Assembly: GCA_049669725.1 (NCBI GenBank) | Contig: JBATKU010000012.1 | Coordinates: 1-5,985 of the forward strand | Reading direction: 5' to 3' | Source of the DNA: JAFDCJ01 sp049669725 | Lineage (GTDB): Bacteria; Desulfobacterota; Desulfobacteria; Desulfobacterales; JAFDCJ01 | Length of the DNA: 5,985 bases | Part shown: positions 1 through 5,613 of the stretch, in pieces | Layout: each line of letters begins with the position of its first letter | Numbering within the stretch: the stretch's first letter is position 1 | The notes under the pieces: generated by a model | What the model was told of the DNA's origin: nothing | The model's database searches: none | The model's input: only the letters and a program-made list of their open reading frames with translations | Position numbers and translations under genes: made by a program

Positions 1-535
1 TGTCCAGATGGTCATAATGCCCATGGGTGATCAGCACATGTTGCGGCTCAGGGATGGTCTGTGGATCAAATGCCAGTGGTGAAAAATCTTTGATAAACCA
101 GAAGATTTCAGAAAACACCGGATCCACAATAATATAACGGCCCCCATCATTGATCACCACGCTGGCATGCTTGAGAAAAGTGATAGAAGTATTTTGATGG
201 TTTTGGACTTTTTCCCAATCGATGGTTACGGTTGTTACCGGTTCATCGTCGTAAAATTTTCTGAACCGATTCTGACTAAAAAGCTTCCACTTCATGACCT
301 CCCAGAACCGGCCCTGGCGTCCCAGCCCAAGCGGATTGATAAAGCCTTCAGAGCCGTGATGCTCCCGGGCCTGGGCTATATCACGCAGGGTACGGCCATT
401 TAAAGGCTTATAATGCAGCGGTTCTTTTTCGGAATCAGCGGAAACCGCCGATGAACGTATGCTCGGCATCAAGCTAAATACCACCCACCCTTTCAATGTA
501 ATTAGTAACTTTCTAATGAAATTTCTGCGTGTCAT
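1..535 (-). CDS. Tat-exported metallo-beta-lactamase-fold hydrolase, NAPE-PLD/UlaG-like (3' end cut by window)
   Basis: The first 178 residues are visible; the gene runs off the left edge. The N-terminus carries a twin-arginine signal: T-R-R-N-F-I-R-K at residues 2-9 fits the (S/T)RRxFLK consensus. A hydrophobic stretch (about 10-26) and a likely cleavage after V-S-A (residue 33) follow. The visible part ends in THGHYDHLD, the HxHxDH zinc motif of metallo-beta-lactamase-fold enzymes (H171, H173, D175, H176). A 'DPVFS' segment about 30-40 residues before it and the HYDHLD form resemble the N-acyl-phosphatidylethanolamine phospholipase D / UlaG-like branch. Inferred role: a periplasmic zinc or di-metal hydrolase of unknown substrate, folded in the cytoplasm before export. 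The ATG was chosen because it gives the complete Tat signal; a TAGGAG lies about 12 nt upstream, a little far. The second half of the active site is outside the window, so activity cannot be judged. Confidence 0.85.
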   Translation of the reverse strand, partial: MTRRNFIRKLLITLKGWVVFSLMPSIRSSAVSADSEKEPLHYKPLNGRTLRDIAQAREHHGSEGFINPLGLGRQGRFWEVMKWKLFSQNRFRKFYDDEPVTTVTIDWEKVQNHQNTSITFLKHASVVINDGGRYIIVDPVFSEIFWFIKDFSPLAFDPQTIPEPQHVLITHGHYDHLD

Positions 536-616
536 ATTCGCTAAACGCTCCTAACTCATTTTGAAGCCAAATATGACAAGAATAATAACCACTCCTGTTT
601 ATGATGTCACTTTTAC

Positions 617-725
617 AGTTGATTGGTCAAACAGTTGATTGGTTGAATAGTTGATTAGGTTAAAGGATTTCAGCCTATTTGACTAACTACCCCTTGCCAT
701 AAACTTAATCAACTCAATCAACTAT
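617..725. repeat. 16-nt tandem repeat (x3) with an inverted right arm
   Basis: Three copies of a unit starting AGTTGATTGGT / AGTTGATTAGGT begin at 617, 633 and 649, an exact 16-nt period. Two copies of the reverse complement AATCAACT follow at 707-714 and 716-723. ATAGTTGATT (647-656) pairs perfectly with AATCAACTAT (716-725), so the field can fold as a long imperfect hairpin. It lies in the non-coding DNA between the Spy-like gene and the hydrolase gene. No open frame of note covers it. Function unknown. Confidence 0.75.
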
Positions 726-770
726 ATCTATATCGTTTATATTAGTTTCCAGTGACAAGTAACCAGCCTG

Positions 771-800
771 CCCCCCGAAGCCCGCAGGGGCGAAGGGGGG
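771..800. repeat. GC-rich imperfect hairpin (C6 ... G6)
   Basis: Six C at 771-776 can pair with six G at 795-800. Inside, CCC (781-783) and GGG (787-789) can form a second short stem, leaving a GAAG/CGAA-type internal loop. No T-run follows on either strand, so it is not a standard intrinsic terminator. It lies downstream of the Spy-like gene and could stabilise the 3' end of that transcript. Confidence 0.4.
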
Positions 801-807
801 TGACCAG

Positions 808-903
808 AAACCCGCAACTCCCTATCCGAATCGCGCACCACGCAACCCGCACCTCGCACCCCGAAACCGCGTAACTCGCAACCCGATACTCGCAACCCGC
901 AAC
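808..903. repeat. Degenerate 'CTCGCAACCCG' repeat field
   Basis: The stretch is built from variants of CGCAACCCG and CTCGCA, for example CGCAACCCGCACCTCGCACC at 841-860, CTCGCAACCCG at 875-885 and CTCGCAACCCGC at 889-900. Copies are imperfect and without one fixed period. It begins about 20 nt after the stop of the Spy-like gene (reading the minus strand), fills the rest of that non-coding stretch, and shows no convincing coding frame. From memory this repeat style recurs in intergenic DNA of Desulfobacterales-like genomes; that is a recollection, not a search result. Confidence 0.65.
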
Positions 904-925
904 ATGGAACGCGCAAACGCGCTAT

Positions 926-1366
926 TTATTCCCAGCCATGGCCGTGCCATTTTTTAAAACTTTCCAGTTTGGCCACCAGCTTCTCCCGCTGCTCCGGTGT
1001 CAGGGTTTTGTGAAACTCCGCCAGTTTAACGATAGCAAGGTCGATCATCTCTTCCATTTTAACCCTGTGCTCAGTCACCATTGCTTTTAGACGCTCTTGA
1101 TCGATCTCTTCACTTCGTAACTGAGAAACTAGTTCGCTGTGCATGGCAGCTTTATCGGCGTGCATCCGACTTCCTTTTTCCAGCAACTCCTCTTTGATCT
1201 GATCAAGGTGCTCCTTTTGGCTTTCGTTCAAATCCAGGGTTTCGGAGACATAATCCACCATGAATTCTGCTTTTTGATAGGGCGAATGACGCCGACAGCC
1301 TGCAAAACCGGCAATACCAATGAACAAGAACGCAATAAGTGAAAGATACAGTCCTTTTTTTACCAT
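926..1366 (-). CDS. Spy/CpxP-like LTxxQ periplasmic lipoprotein
   Basis: A 146-residue protein. Residues 1-24 form a lipoprotein signal: K3-K4, a hydrophobic core, then F-A-G-C with the lipid-modified cysteine at C24. Arg at +2 does not signal inner-membrane retention by the E. coli rule. The rest is charged and helical, with L-T-P-E-Q at 122-126 and a second LTxxQ-like L-N-E-S-Q at 46-50, the paired signature of Spy/CpxP proteins. Known members are ATP-independent periplasmic chaperones or heavy-metal/envelope-stress sensors; the same role here is inferred. The C-terminus ends W-H-G-H-G-W-E, possible metal ligands. The frame stays open upstream to 1555, but the start at 1366 is chosen because AAGGAGG lies 4 nt before it and the signal peptide begins there. 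The protein was called by motif rather than alignment, so the family assignment is good but not certain. Confidence 0.8.
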   Translation of the reverse strand: MVKKGLYLSLIAFLFIGIAGFAGCRRHSPYQKAEFMVDYVSETLDLNESQKEHLDQIKEELLEKGSRMHADKAAMHSELVSQLRSEEIDQERLKAMVTEHRVKMEEMIDLAIVKLAEFHKTLTPEQREKLVAKLESFKKWHGHGWE

Positions 1367-1370
1367 GATT

Positions 1371-1392
1371 CCTCCTTTGTTGTAAAACAACA
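1371..1392 (-). promoter_or_regulatory. Strong ribosome binding site with an adjoining 5' hairpin
   Basis: On the minus strand AAGGAGG (1377-1371) precedes the start of the Spy-like gene by 4 nt and decides that start. Immediately before it a perfect 6-bp stem, TGTTGT/ACAACA (1392-1387 with 1383-1378) with a 3-nt loop, abuts the site. The hairpin could protect the 5' end or tune access to the ribosome binding site; that role is inferred. Confidence 0.55.
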
Positions 1393-1444
1393 TTGCTCTA
1401 TTAATAATAGTAAAACCTCTTTCCACTGGGATAGATATTAACCA

Positions 1445-1456
1445 CCTTTGCAAAGG
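1445..1456. promoter_or_regulatory. Perfect 12-bp palindrome, possible operator
   Basis: CCTTTGCAAAGG is a perfect palindrome in the divergent intergenic region, 79 nt upstream of the Spy-like start. It lies between that gene and the GTAAC boxes. A dimeric regulator site is possible; chance is also possible. Confidence 0.25.
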
Positions 1457-1472
1457 AATGCTTTTCTGCGGT

Positions 1473-1497
1473 GTAACAGTTTGTAACAAATTGTAGC
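1473..1497. promoter_or_regulatory. Three in-phase GTAAC boxes, CpxR-like operator candidate
   Basis: GTAAC at 1473-1477, GTAAC at 1483-1487 and GTAGC at 1493-1497 are each separated by exactly 5 nt, giving a 10-nt, one-helical-turn period. The E. coli CpxR box is GTAAA-N5-GTAAA; here the first two half-sites match 4 of 5 bases each with the same spacing. The array is 107-131 nt upstream of the Spy-like lipoprotein start. In E. coli, spy and cpxP are CpxR targets, so site and gene fit each other. No clear -35/-10 pair for the minus strand was found downstream of it, as is common at activated promoters. Confidence 0.45.
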
Positions 1498-1605
1498 GGC
1501 AGGAGACAGAAACGATTATCGAAATCGCTATCGTGGTGCTTACTGATGCGGTCACTATAATTTAGACCTATCCAGGGTCCGAGGGGTGCCGGACAAGAAT
1601 CAGAC

Positions 1606-1634
1606 TTGACACATGGGGTATATTCACCTAAACT
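1606..1634 (+). promoter_or_regulatory. Predicted sigma-70 promoter of the ABC transporter operon
   Basis: TTGACA at 1606-1611 is a perfect -35 hexamer, followed after 17 nt by TAAACT at 1629-1634 (4 of 6 to TATAAT). This would start a transcript near 1641 with a leader of roughly 75 nt before the binding-protein start. A second A/T hexamer, TATAAA at 1659-1664, lacks a good -35. The leader includes a small inverted repeat, CTTGA/TCAAG (1670-1674 with 1681-1685), but I recognise no riboswitch. Confidence 0.45.
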
Positions 1635-1714
1635 TCTCGGCATCGGCACTAATAGGGGTATAAATTCATCTTGAGGTTAATCAAGACAAAAGGGAACAAG
1701 GAAAGGAGACACAG

Positions 1715-2671
1715 ATGACAAAAACATTAAAATGGTTAGGTCTAGCGGCAATGATTTTTGCTCTGATGGTACCCGGAGCAGCCATGGCAAAAACCTTTAA
1801 GATCGGCGTTACCGTAATCGTCAGCCACCCGGCCTTGGAAGCAGACCAGCAAGGCTTCGAAAAGGCCATCGCCGAGGCTGGTCTGGAGGCAGAATACGAT
1901 TATCAGAATGCGCAAGGCGACATGGCCAATGCGACAACCATTGCTCAAAAATTTAAGAATGATGATTTGGACTTGGTTCATGCTATTGCCACACCGACTT
2001 CGCAAGCCGCAGTGAAAGTGATCAAAAACAAGCCGATTGTCTACTCTTCCGTAACAGATCCGGTCGATGCCGGACTTGTAAAGACCATGGGACCTTCCGG
2101 TACCAATGTCACCGGCATCTCCGACGCCTGGCCCATTGAGCGCCAAATCGAGCTGTACCATCAAATGGTCCCTTCCGCCAAAAAATGGGGAACCGTCTAT
2201 AACGCCGGAGACGCAAATTCGGTGAAAAGCATCGGCTGGACCCGCGATGCCATGAAAAAATTTGGTCTGGAACTGGTTGAGGTCTCGATTTCAAATTCCG
2301 CCGAAGTTTATTCCGGGGCACAAACCCTGGTGGGAAGGGTCGATGCGATTTATATCACTTCGGACAATACCGTTGTCTCGGCCCTGGAATCAGTGGTAAA
2401 AGTTGCCAATAATAAAAATATTCCCCTGTTTGGCGGCGATACAACCACAGTGGAGAAAGGGATGATTGCCGCATACGGGCTCAATTATTTTCAAGTAGGG
2501 TATTCGGCCGGGAAAAAGGCGGTCCTGGTTCTTAATGGACAGGATCCCGGCACGGTTCCATCCGGACTGACGGAAAACCTCAGCCTTTGGATAAATTTAA
2601 AAGCCGCCAAGGACCAAAACGTGACCGTTGCTGATAAATTCGTAAAAATGGCGGAAAAAGTTTTTCGTTGA
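1715..2671 (+). CDS. ABC transporter substrate-binding protein, TrpX-like (COG2984/PF04392 type)
   Basis: A 318-residue secreted binding protein. Residues 1-25 are a Sec signal (K3, K6, hydrophobic core, A-M-A cleavage after 25); there is no lipobox, so it should be free in the periplasm. The mature part begins K-T-F-K-I-G-V and carries landmarks I remember for this family: I-A-T-P-T-S-Q-A-A (91-99), S-S-V-T-D-P-V-D-A-G (111-120), N-V-T-G-I-S-D (131-137) and F-G-G-D-T-T-T-V (239-246). The length fits the family. Its role is to capture the solute and deliver it to the permease and ATPase encoded just downstream. Characterised relatives (TrpX) bind aromatic amino acids, but most members have no known ligand, so no gene symbol is given. 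AAGGAGA sits about 6 nt before the ATG. It is the first gene of the operon; a 178-nt structured gap separates it from the permease, unlike the 3-nt gap between the last two genes. Confidence 0.9.
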   Translation: MTKTLKWLGLAAMIFALMVPGAAMAKTFKIGVTVIVSHPALEADQQGFEKAIAEAGLEAEYDYQNAQGDMANATTIAQKFKNDDLDLVHAIATPTSQAAVKVIKNKPIVYSSVTDPVDAGLVKTMGPSGTNVTGISDAWPIERQIELYHQMVPSAKKWGTVYNAGDANSVKSIGWTRDAMKKFGLELVEVSISNSAEVYSGAQTLVGRVDAIYITSDNTVVSALESVVKVANNKNIPLFGGDTTTVEKGMIAAYGLNYFQVGYSAGKKAVLVLNGQDPGTVPSGLTENLSLWINLKAAKDQNVTVADKFVKMAEKVFR

Positions 2672-2678
2672 AACCGTC

Positions 2679-2704
2679 AATTTAGTCTATTTCAGGACTA
2701 AATT
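2679..2704 (+). other. AT-rich hairpin after the binding-protein gene
   Basis: AATTTAGTC (2679-2687) and GACTAAATT (2696-2704) form a perfect 9-bp stem with an 8-nt loop, 7 nt after the stop codon. C's rather than a T-run follow, so it is not a standard intrinsic terminator. A 3'-end stabilising structure for the binding-protein message is plausible, as known for intercistronic hairpins in sugar ABC operons. Confidence 0.5.
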
Positions 2705-2750
2705 CCCCATAGCCTGCTGCCTTATCGCAAACATTCTTCGTACAGCCGGA

Positions 2751-2773
2751 TACCCCGCGGCCTGCCGCGGGGT
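2751..2773. repeat. GC-rich palindrome, REP-like intercistronic element
   Basis: ACCCCGCGGC (2752-2761) and GCCGCGGGGT (2764-2773) are perfect complements around the dinucleotide CT. In RNA this gives a very stable 9-bp stem with a CCTG tetraloop. It contrasts with the A/T-rich surroundings. No T-run follows directly. I recall similar CCCCGCGG...CCGCGGGG palindromes dispersed in deltaproteobacterial genomes, so a REP-like repeat is the best label; genome-wide copy number cannot be seen here. Confidence 0.55.
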
Positions 2774-2775
2774 GT

Positions 2776-2843
2776 GGCTTAATTTTTAAAGCCTTGCTCT
2801 TCGTAAGATTTCCAATCCGAAAGAAAGGCTTTTTCGCGGGGTA
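2776..2843 (+). promoter_or_regulatory. Competing RNA arms in front of the permease start
   Basis: AAGCC (2789-2793) can pair upstream with GGCTT (2776-2780). Alternatively, AAAGCCTT (2788-2795) can pair downstream with AAGGCTTT (2825-2832), extended inside by TCTT/AAGA; two further T (2833-2834) follow. Separately, CGCGGGGTA (2835-2843), 6 nt before the permease ATG, is a perfect 9-nt complement of TACCCCGCG (2751-2759), the left arm of the palindrome described above. These mutually exclusive pairings look like an attenuator or a ribosome-access switch. The complementarity is seen; any regulatory role is inferred. Confidence 0.35.
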
Positions 2844-2849
2844 CAGGAC

Positions 2850-3737
2850 ATGTTCAATATTATTCCCATATCGCTTGAGCAAGGATTGGCCTATGCACTG
2901 TCCGCTCTTGGAATTGCATTTGCTTTTCGCATCCTCTCTTTTCCTGATTTAACGGTCGACGGCAGCTTCCCTCTGGGGGGAGCGATCGCCGCCCGACTGA
3001 TCCTGGAAGGCGCCAACCCCATGGTTGCCACGCTGGCGGCAATCTTGGCCGGTTTTATTGCCGGCTGCTGTACCGGATTTTTTGCGACCAAGCTCAAAAT
3101 CAACTCTCTATTATCCGGGATTTTGATGATGACGATGCTTTATTCCATTAACCTAAGAGTTATGGGGCGGGCGAATATTCCCCTGATTACCGCGCAAACG
3201 GTTTTTACTCCCATGGAAAATATGGATATATCCCGCGATATACCGGTCATCCTCTTCTTTCTCTTTATGGCGCTTTTCTGCAAAATAGGAATGGATCTTT
3301 TTTTGCATACGGAGTACGGCCTGGCCCTGAGGGCCACGGGTGATAACGAACAAATGATTCGTTCCCTGGGGGTAAATACCGATACGGCCACCACTTTCGG
3401 GCTTGGTTTGTCCAACGGCCTGATCGCATTATCCGGCGCTCTGATTGCTCAGGATCAGGGATTTTCCGATGTTGGAATGGGTATTGGATTGATTGTTGCC
3501 GGTCTGGCATCGATCATCATTGGAGAAGCGCTGATCAAGCCCAGGAGCGTCGTAAGGTTGACGCTGGCCGTGGTGGTTGGATCGGTTGTCTATCGGCTCA
3601 TTATTGCTTTTGGAATGCGGATAGGACTGGCCCCAACCGATCTGAAGATCGCCACCGGATTGATGGTCTTGATTGCCCTCGCCATCCCGGCCATTCGCGG
3701 TGTAAAGGAGAAAAAGTTGAACTTGAGAGGAATATAA
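2850..3737 (+). CDS. ABC transporter permease, TrpY-like (COG4120 type)
   Basis: A 295-residue, very hydrophobic inner-membrane protein with about 8-9 predicted membrane segments (roughly 12-28, 38-52, 57-79, 86-101, 131-150, 183-204, 209-229, 234-254 and 267-283). The F-P-D-L-T-V-D-G-S-F-P-L-G segment at 31-43 is a hallmark of this permease family, related to the LivH/BPD_transp_2 group. The cytoplasmic loop E-Y-G-L-A-L-R-A-T-G-D-N at 155-166 is the likely coupling loop to the ATPase. It would form the channel, probably as a dimer, for the solute bound by the upstream binding protein. The ATG fits the family's usual N-terminus (a few residues before LEQGL). Its ribosome site is weak: AGGA is only 1 nt from the ATG, and GGGG lies 8 nt upstream inside a possible RNA stem. 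The gene ends 3 nt before the ATPase gene. Confidence 0.92.
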   Translation: MFNIIPISLEQGLAYALSALGIAFAFRILSFPDLTVDGSFPLGGAIAARLILEGANPMVATLAAILAGFIAGCCTGFFATKLKINSLLSGILMMTMLYSINLRVMGRANIPLITAQTVFTPMENMDISRDIPVILFFLFMALFCKIGMDLFLHTEYGLALRATGDNEQMIRSLGVNTDTATTFGLGLSNGLIALSGALIAQDQGFSDVGMGIGLIVAGLASIIIGEALIKPRSVVRLTLAVVVGSVVYRLIIAFGMRIGLAPTDLKIATGLMVLIALAIPAIRGVKEKKLNLRGI

Positions 3738-3740
3738 AAA

Positions 3741-4535
3741 ATGGCCAAACCGATGTTGGAGCTAGAGAACCTCGTCAAGATATTCAATGCCGGTACCCAG
3801 GATGAAAAACGTGCCATGGACTCCGTCAATCTTACGGTCGAAAAAGGAGAGTTCGTGACGATTATCGGTTCCAACGGCGCCGGGAAATCAACGTTGCTCA
3901 ATCTCATAGCCGGAACCTATCCGCCCGATGAAGGCGCCGTTCGAATCAATGATGAGGATGTCACCCGGCAACCGGATTATAAAAGAGCATCCCATTTAGC
4001 CCGTGTTTTCCAGAATACCACCATGGGAACCGCCGGGGAGATGAGCATTGTAGAGAATCTCTGTATGGCCGAACTCAGGGGCAAAAAACGGGGGATCAGG
4101 TGGGGTGTCACGAAAAGCAGGCGCTCCCGCTATAGTAAAATTTTGAAAATGCTGGACCTGGGGCTGGAAAATCGTTTAACCCAGTCCGTTGGCTTGCTTT
4201 CCGGTGGTCAACGCCAATCTTTGACGCTGCTGATGACGACCTTGATGATGCCGGAGCTGCTCTTGCTCGATGAACATACAGCCGCTCTCGATCCCAAAAC
4301 AGCTGCCAAGGTGTTGGATTTGACCGATACCGTTGTGCGGGATAATAAACTGACCACCCTGATGATTACCCATAACATGCAACAGGCGATCCAGTATGGC
4401 AACCGGATGGTTATGCTGCACCAGGGAAAGATTCAACTTGATATCAGAGGGGAAGAAAAGCAGAAGTTGACCGTAGCAGAAATCGTCGCCAAATTCGGCC
4501 AGACCCTCAAAGACGAGACACTGCTGTCGGGATAG
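3741..4535 (+). CDS. ABC transporter ATP-binding protein, TrpZ-like (COG1101 type)
   Basis: A 264-residue ATPase with every motif intact: Walker A G-S-N-G-A-G-K-S-T (43-51), Q-loop Q91, signature L-S-G-G-Q (153-157), Walker B L-L-L-L-D-E with catalytic E178, D-loop A-A-L-D (181-184) and switch H211. The D-E-H-T-A-A-L-D-P run and the basic insert before the signature (about 113-134, G-K-K-R-G-I-R-W...) fit the branch that pairs with TrpX/TrpY-type proteins rather than LivF/LivG. It should bind the cytoplasmic face of the permease as a dimer and drive import. AGAGGA lies about 10 nt upstream of the ATG, and the 3-nt gap to the permease implies translational coupling. Last gene of the operon; a terminator-like hairpin follows within 20-70 nt. 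Confidence 0.95.
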   Translation: MAKPMLELENLVKIFNAGTQDEKRAMDSVNLTVEKGEFVTIIGSNGAGKSTLLNLIAGTYPPDEGAVRINDEDVTRQPDYKRASHLARVFQNTTMGTAGEMSIVENLCMAELRGKKRGIRWGVTKSRRSRYSKILKMLDLGLENRLTQSVGLLSGGQRQSLTLLMTTLMMPELLLLDEHTAALDPKTAAKVLDLTDTVVRDNKLTTLMITHNMQQAIQYGNRMVMLHQGKIQLDIRGEEKQKLTVAEIVAKFGQTLKDETLLSG

Positions 4536-4537
4536 AA

Positions 4538-4640
4538 GGTTCAAAGGTTCAGGGTTCGCCGTTCAGAGTTACTGCTTGTAAACGCTTGACGGCGGGAACT
4601 TTTTCTACCTCTGAAGCTTGAACCCATGACCCCTGAAACC
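4538..4640. repeat. 'GGTTCA' repeat field in two inverted arms
   Basis: The left arm (4538-4571) is built from GGTTCA / GGGTTC / GTTCAGAG units; the right arm (4607-4640) holds their complements (CTCTGAA, TTGAACCC, CCCTGAAACC). The arms are imperfect reverse complements over about 34 nt, with a roughly 35-nt spacer that carries a terminator-like stem. The field begins 3 nt after the ATPase stop and fills most of the gap between two convergent genes. No coding frame is evident. Confidence 0.65.
4554..4606 (+). terminator. Probable intrinsic terminator of the ABC operon
   Basis: GTTC-GCCGT (4554-4562) pairs with ACGGC-GG-GAAC (4589-4599), a 9-bp stem with a 2-nt bulge, and TTTTTCT (4600-4606) follows. 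The loop is long (26 nt) but has its own partial stem (GTTAC ... GTAAAC). It sits 18 nt after the ATPase stop. The T-run is on the plus strand only, so it does not obviously stop the converging methyltransferase transcript. Confidence 0.5.
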
Positions 4641-4691
4641 TAATAATGACAATTGAAAATGGATAAGAAGTCAAACTAGTTGATGAGGCCT

Positions 4692-5573
4692 TCATGGTTG
4701 CCTTAAAGCCTCGGCGACCGCTTCAATAAATTCAGGTGTCGTACCGCAACAGCCGCCAATCATATCAGCCCCTGCTGCAAGTATCCTTCTGGCGTCCACG
4801 GCAAACTCAGCCGGGGTCTGTTCGTAGTATGTCACACCTTTGCTTGTCACCGGCTTGCCGGCATTGGGCTGGATTAAAAGGGGCTTGTCGGTTGCGGCCC
4901 TGAGTTCTCTGGTCAAATCGATGGTATCCGTGCTGTTTAAGGTGCAGTTGGCGCCCATCATATCCGCACCGGCCCCTGCTATGGCAGACACACACTGGGA
5001 GACATTTTCCCCCATCACAGTAAAAAATCCCTTCTTGGTTTTCGAATATGTCATTGAAGCCAACAGCAATATATCGCCGGCTTTCCTGACCCCCTGCACG
5101 GCGGCAAGGGCTTCCTCTAACGAATACATGGTTTCGATGATGATTAGATCAATCCCTGAATCAATCAACACCCTGGCCTGGGAGAAAAAATTTTCCTGCA
5201 TTTCCTCCGGCGCAACATCCCCCAGTGGCTGGATCATTTTCCCGCTGGGTCCGATATCGCCCGCCACAAATTTTCCGTCCGGACATGCATGGCGGGTCAG
5301 CTTCACAGCCTTGCGGTTCAGGTCAACCAACTGCTGCTCGAGTCCGTCAAGGGCCATTTTCAAAGGGTTTCCGCCAAATGTGTTGGTAATGACCACATCC
5401 GCGCCGGCCGCATAATATTGCCGGTGAATATCGGTCACAAGGTCCGGCTCATCCTGATTGAGCAGGATCGGAGTTTTGAGAGAAACCTGCCCGGCTTTCA
5501 TCAGCATGGTTCCCATGGCCCCGTCAAATAGGAGCGGTTTTTCCTTAAGTTTTTCTAGAAAATGGTCTGGCAT
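4692..5573 (-). CDS. Homocysteine S-methyltransferase-family protein (MetH N-terminal-like)
   Basis: A 293-residue single-domain protein matching the homocysteine S-methyltransferase fold (PF02574 type), the size of the MetH N-terminal module. Seen: D-G-A-M-G-T at 17-22, T-N-T-F-G-G-N at 63-69, G-A-N-C with C210, and G-G-C-C-G-T with C275 and C276. The three cysteines are the expected zinc ligands that activate the thiol of homocysteine; none is missing. Family members move a methyl group to homocysteine, making methionine. Lacking folate, cobalamin and reactivation domains, this protein needs partners, and a corrinoid protein gene ends 257 nt upstream on the same strand. The ATG at 5573 is preferred: AAGGA lies 7 nt before it, whereas the GTG directly upstream (5576) would leave only 4 nt. 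Other thiol methyl acceptors, or a role in methylamine or methoxy-compound demethylation, remain possible. Confidence 0.88.
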   Translation of the reverse strand: MPDHFLEKLKEKPLLFDGAMGTMLMKAGQVSLKTPILLNQDEPDLVTDIHRQYYAAGADVVITNTFGGNPLKMALDGLEQQLVDLNRKAVKLTRHACPDGKFVAGDIGPSGKMIQPLGDVAPEEMQENFFSQARVLIDSGIDLIIIETMYSLEEALAAVQGVRKAGDILLLASMTYSKTKKGFFTVMGENVSQCVSAIAGAGADMMGANCTLNSTDTIDLTRELRAATDKPLLIQPNAGKPVTSKGVTYYEQTPAEFAVDARRILAAGADMIGGCCGTTPEFIEAVAEALRQP

Positions 5574-5613
5574 CACTCTATCCTTATAATATCATTTGCG
5601 ACATATAATTAGA

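Noticed and set aside
167..403. 78-codon plus-strand frame opposite the hydrolase gene
   Set aside because: It lies wholly antisense to a minus-strand gene with a clear Tat signal and zinc motif, and its translation resembles no family.
617..903. CRISPR array
   Set aside because: Repeat units are short, degenerate and unspaced, with inverted copies and no uniform spacers; no cas gene is present.
1367..1555. Upstream extension of the Spy-like gene to a start at 1555
   Set aside because: The lipoprotein signal and AAGGAGG fix the start at 1366; the extension would put 63 residues before the signal peptide and cross the operator-like repeats.
1577..1594. GTCCG/CGGAC hairpin as a riboswitch or terminator element
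   Set aside because: Only a 5-bp stem, upstream of the predicted transcription start, with no T-run and no recognisable riboswitch core.
1611..1626. TTGACA followed closely by TATATT as a promoter
   Set aside because: The two hexamers are only 8 nt apart; TAAACT at a 17-nt spacing is the better -10.
4840..5415. 191-codon plus-strand frame opposite the methyltransferase gene
   Set aside because: Antisense shadow; the minus strand carries all homocysteine-methyltransferase motifs across the same stretch.
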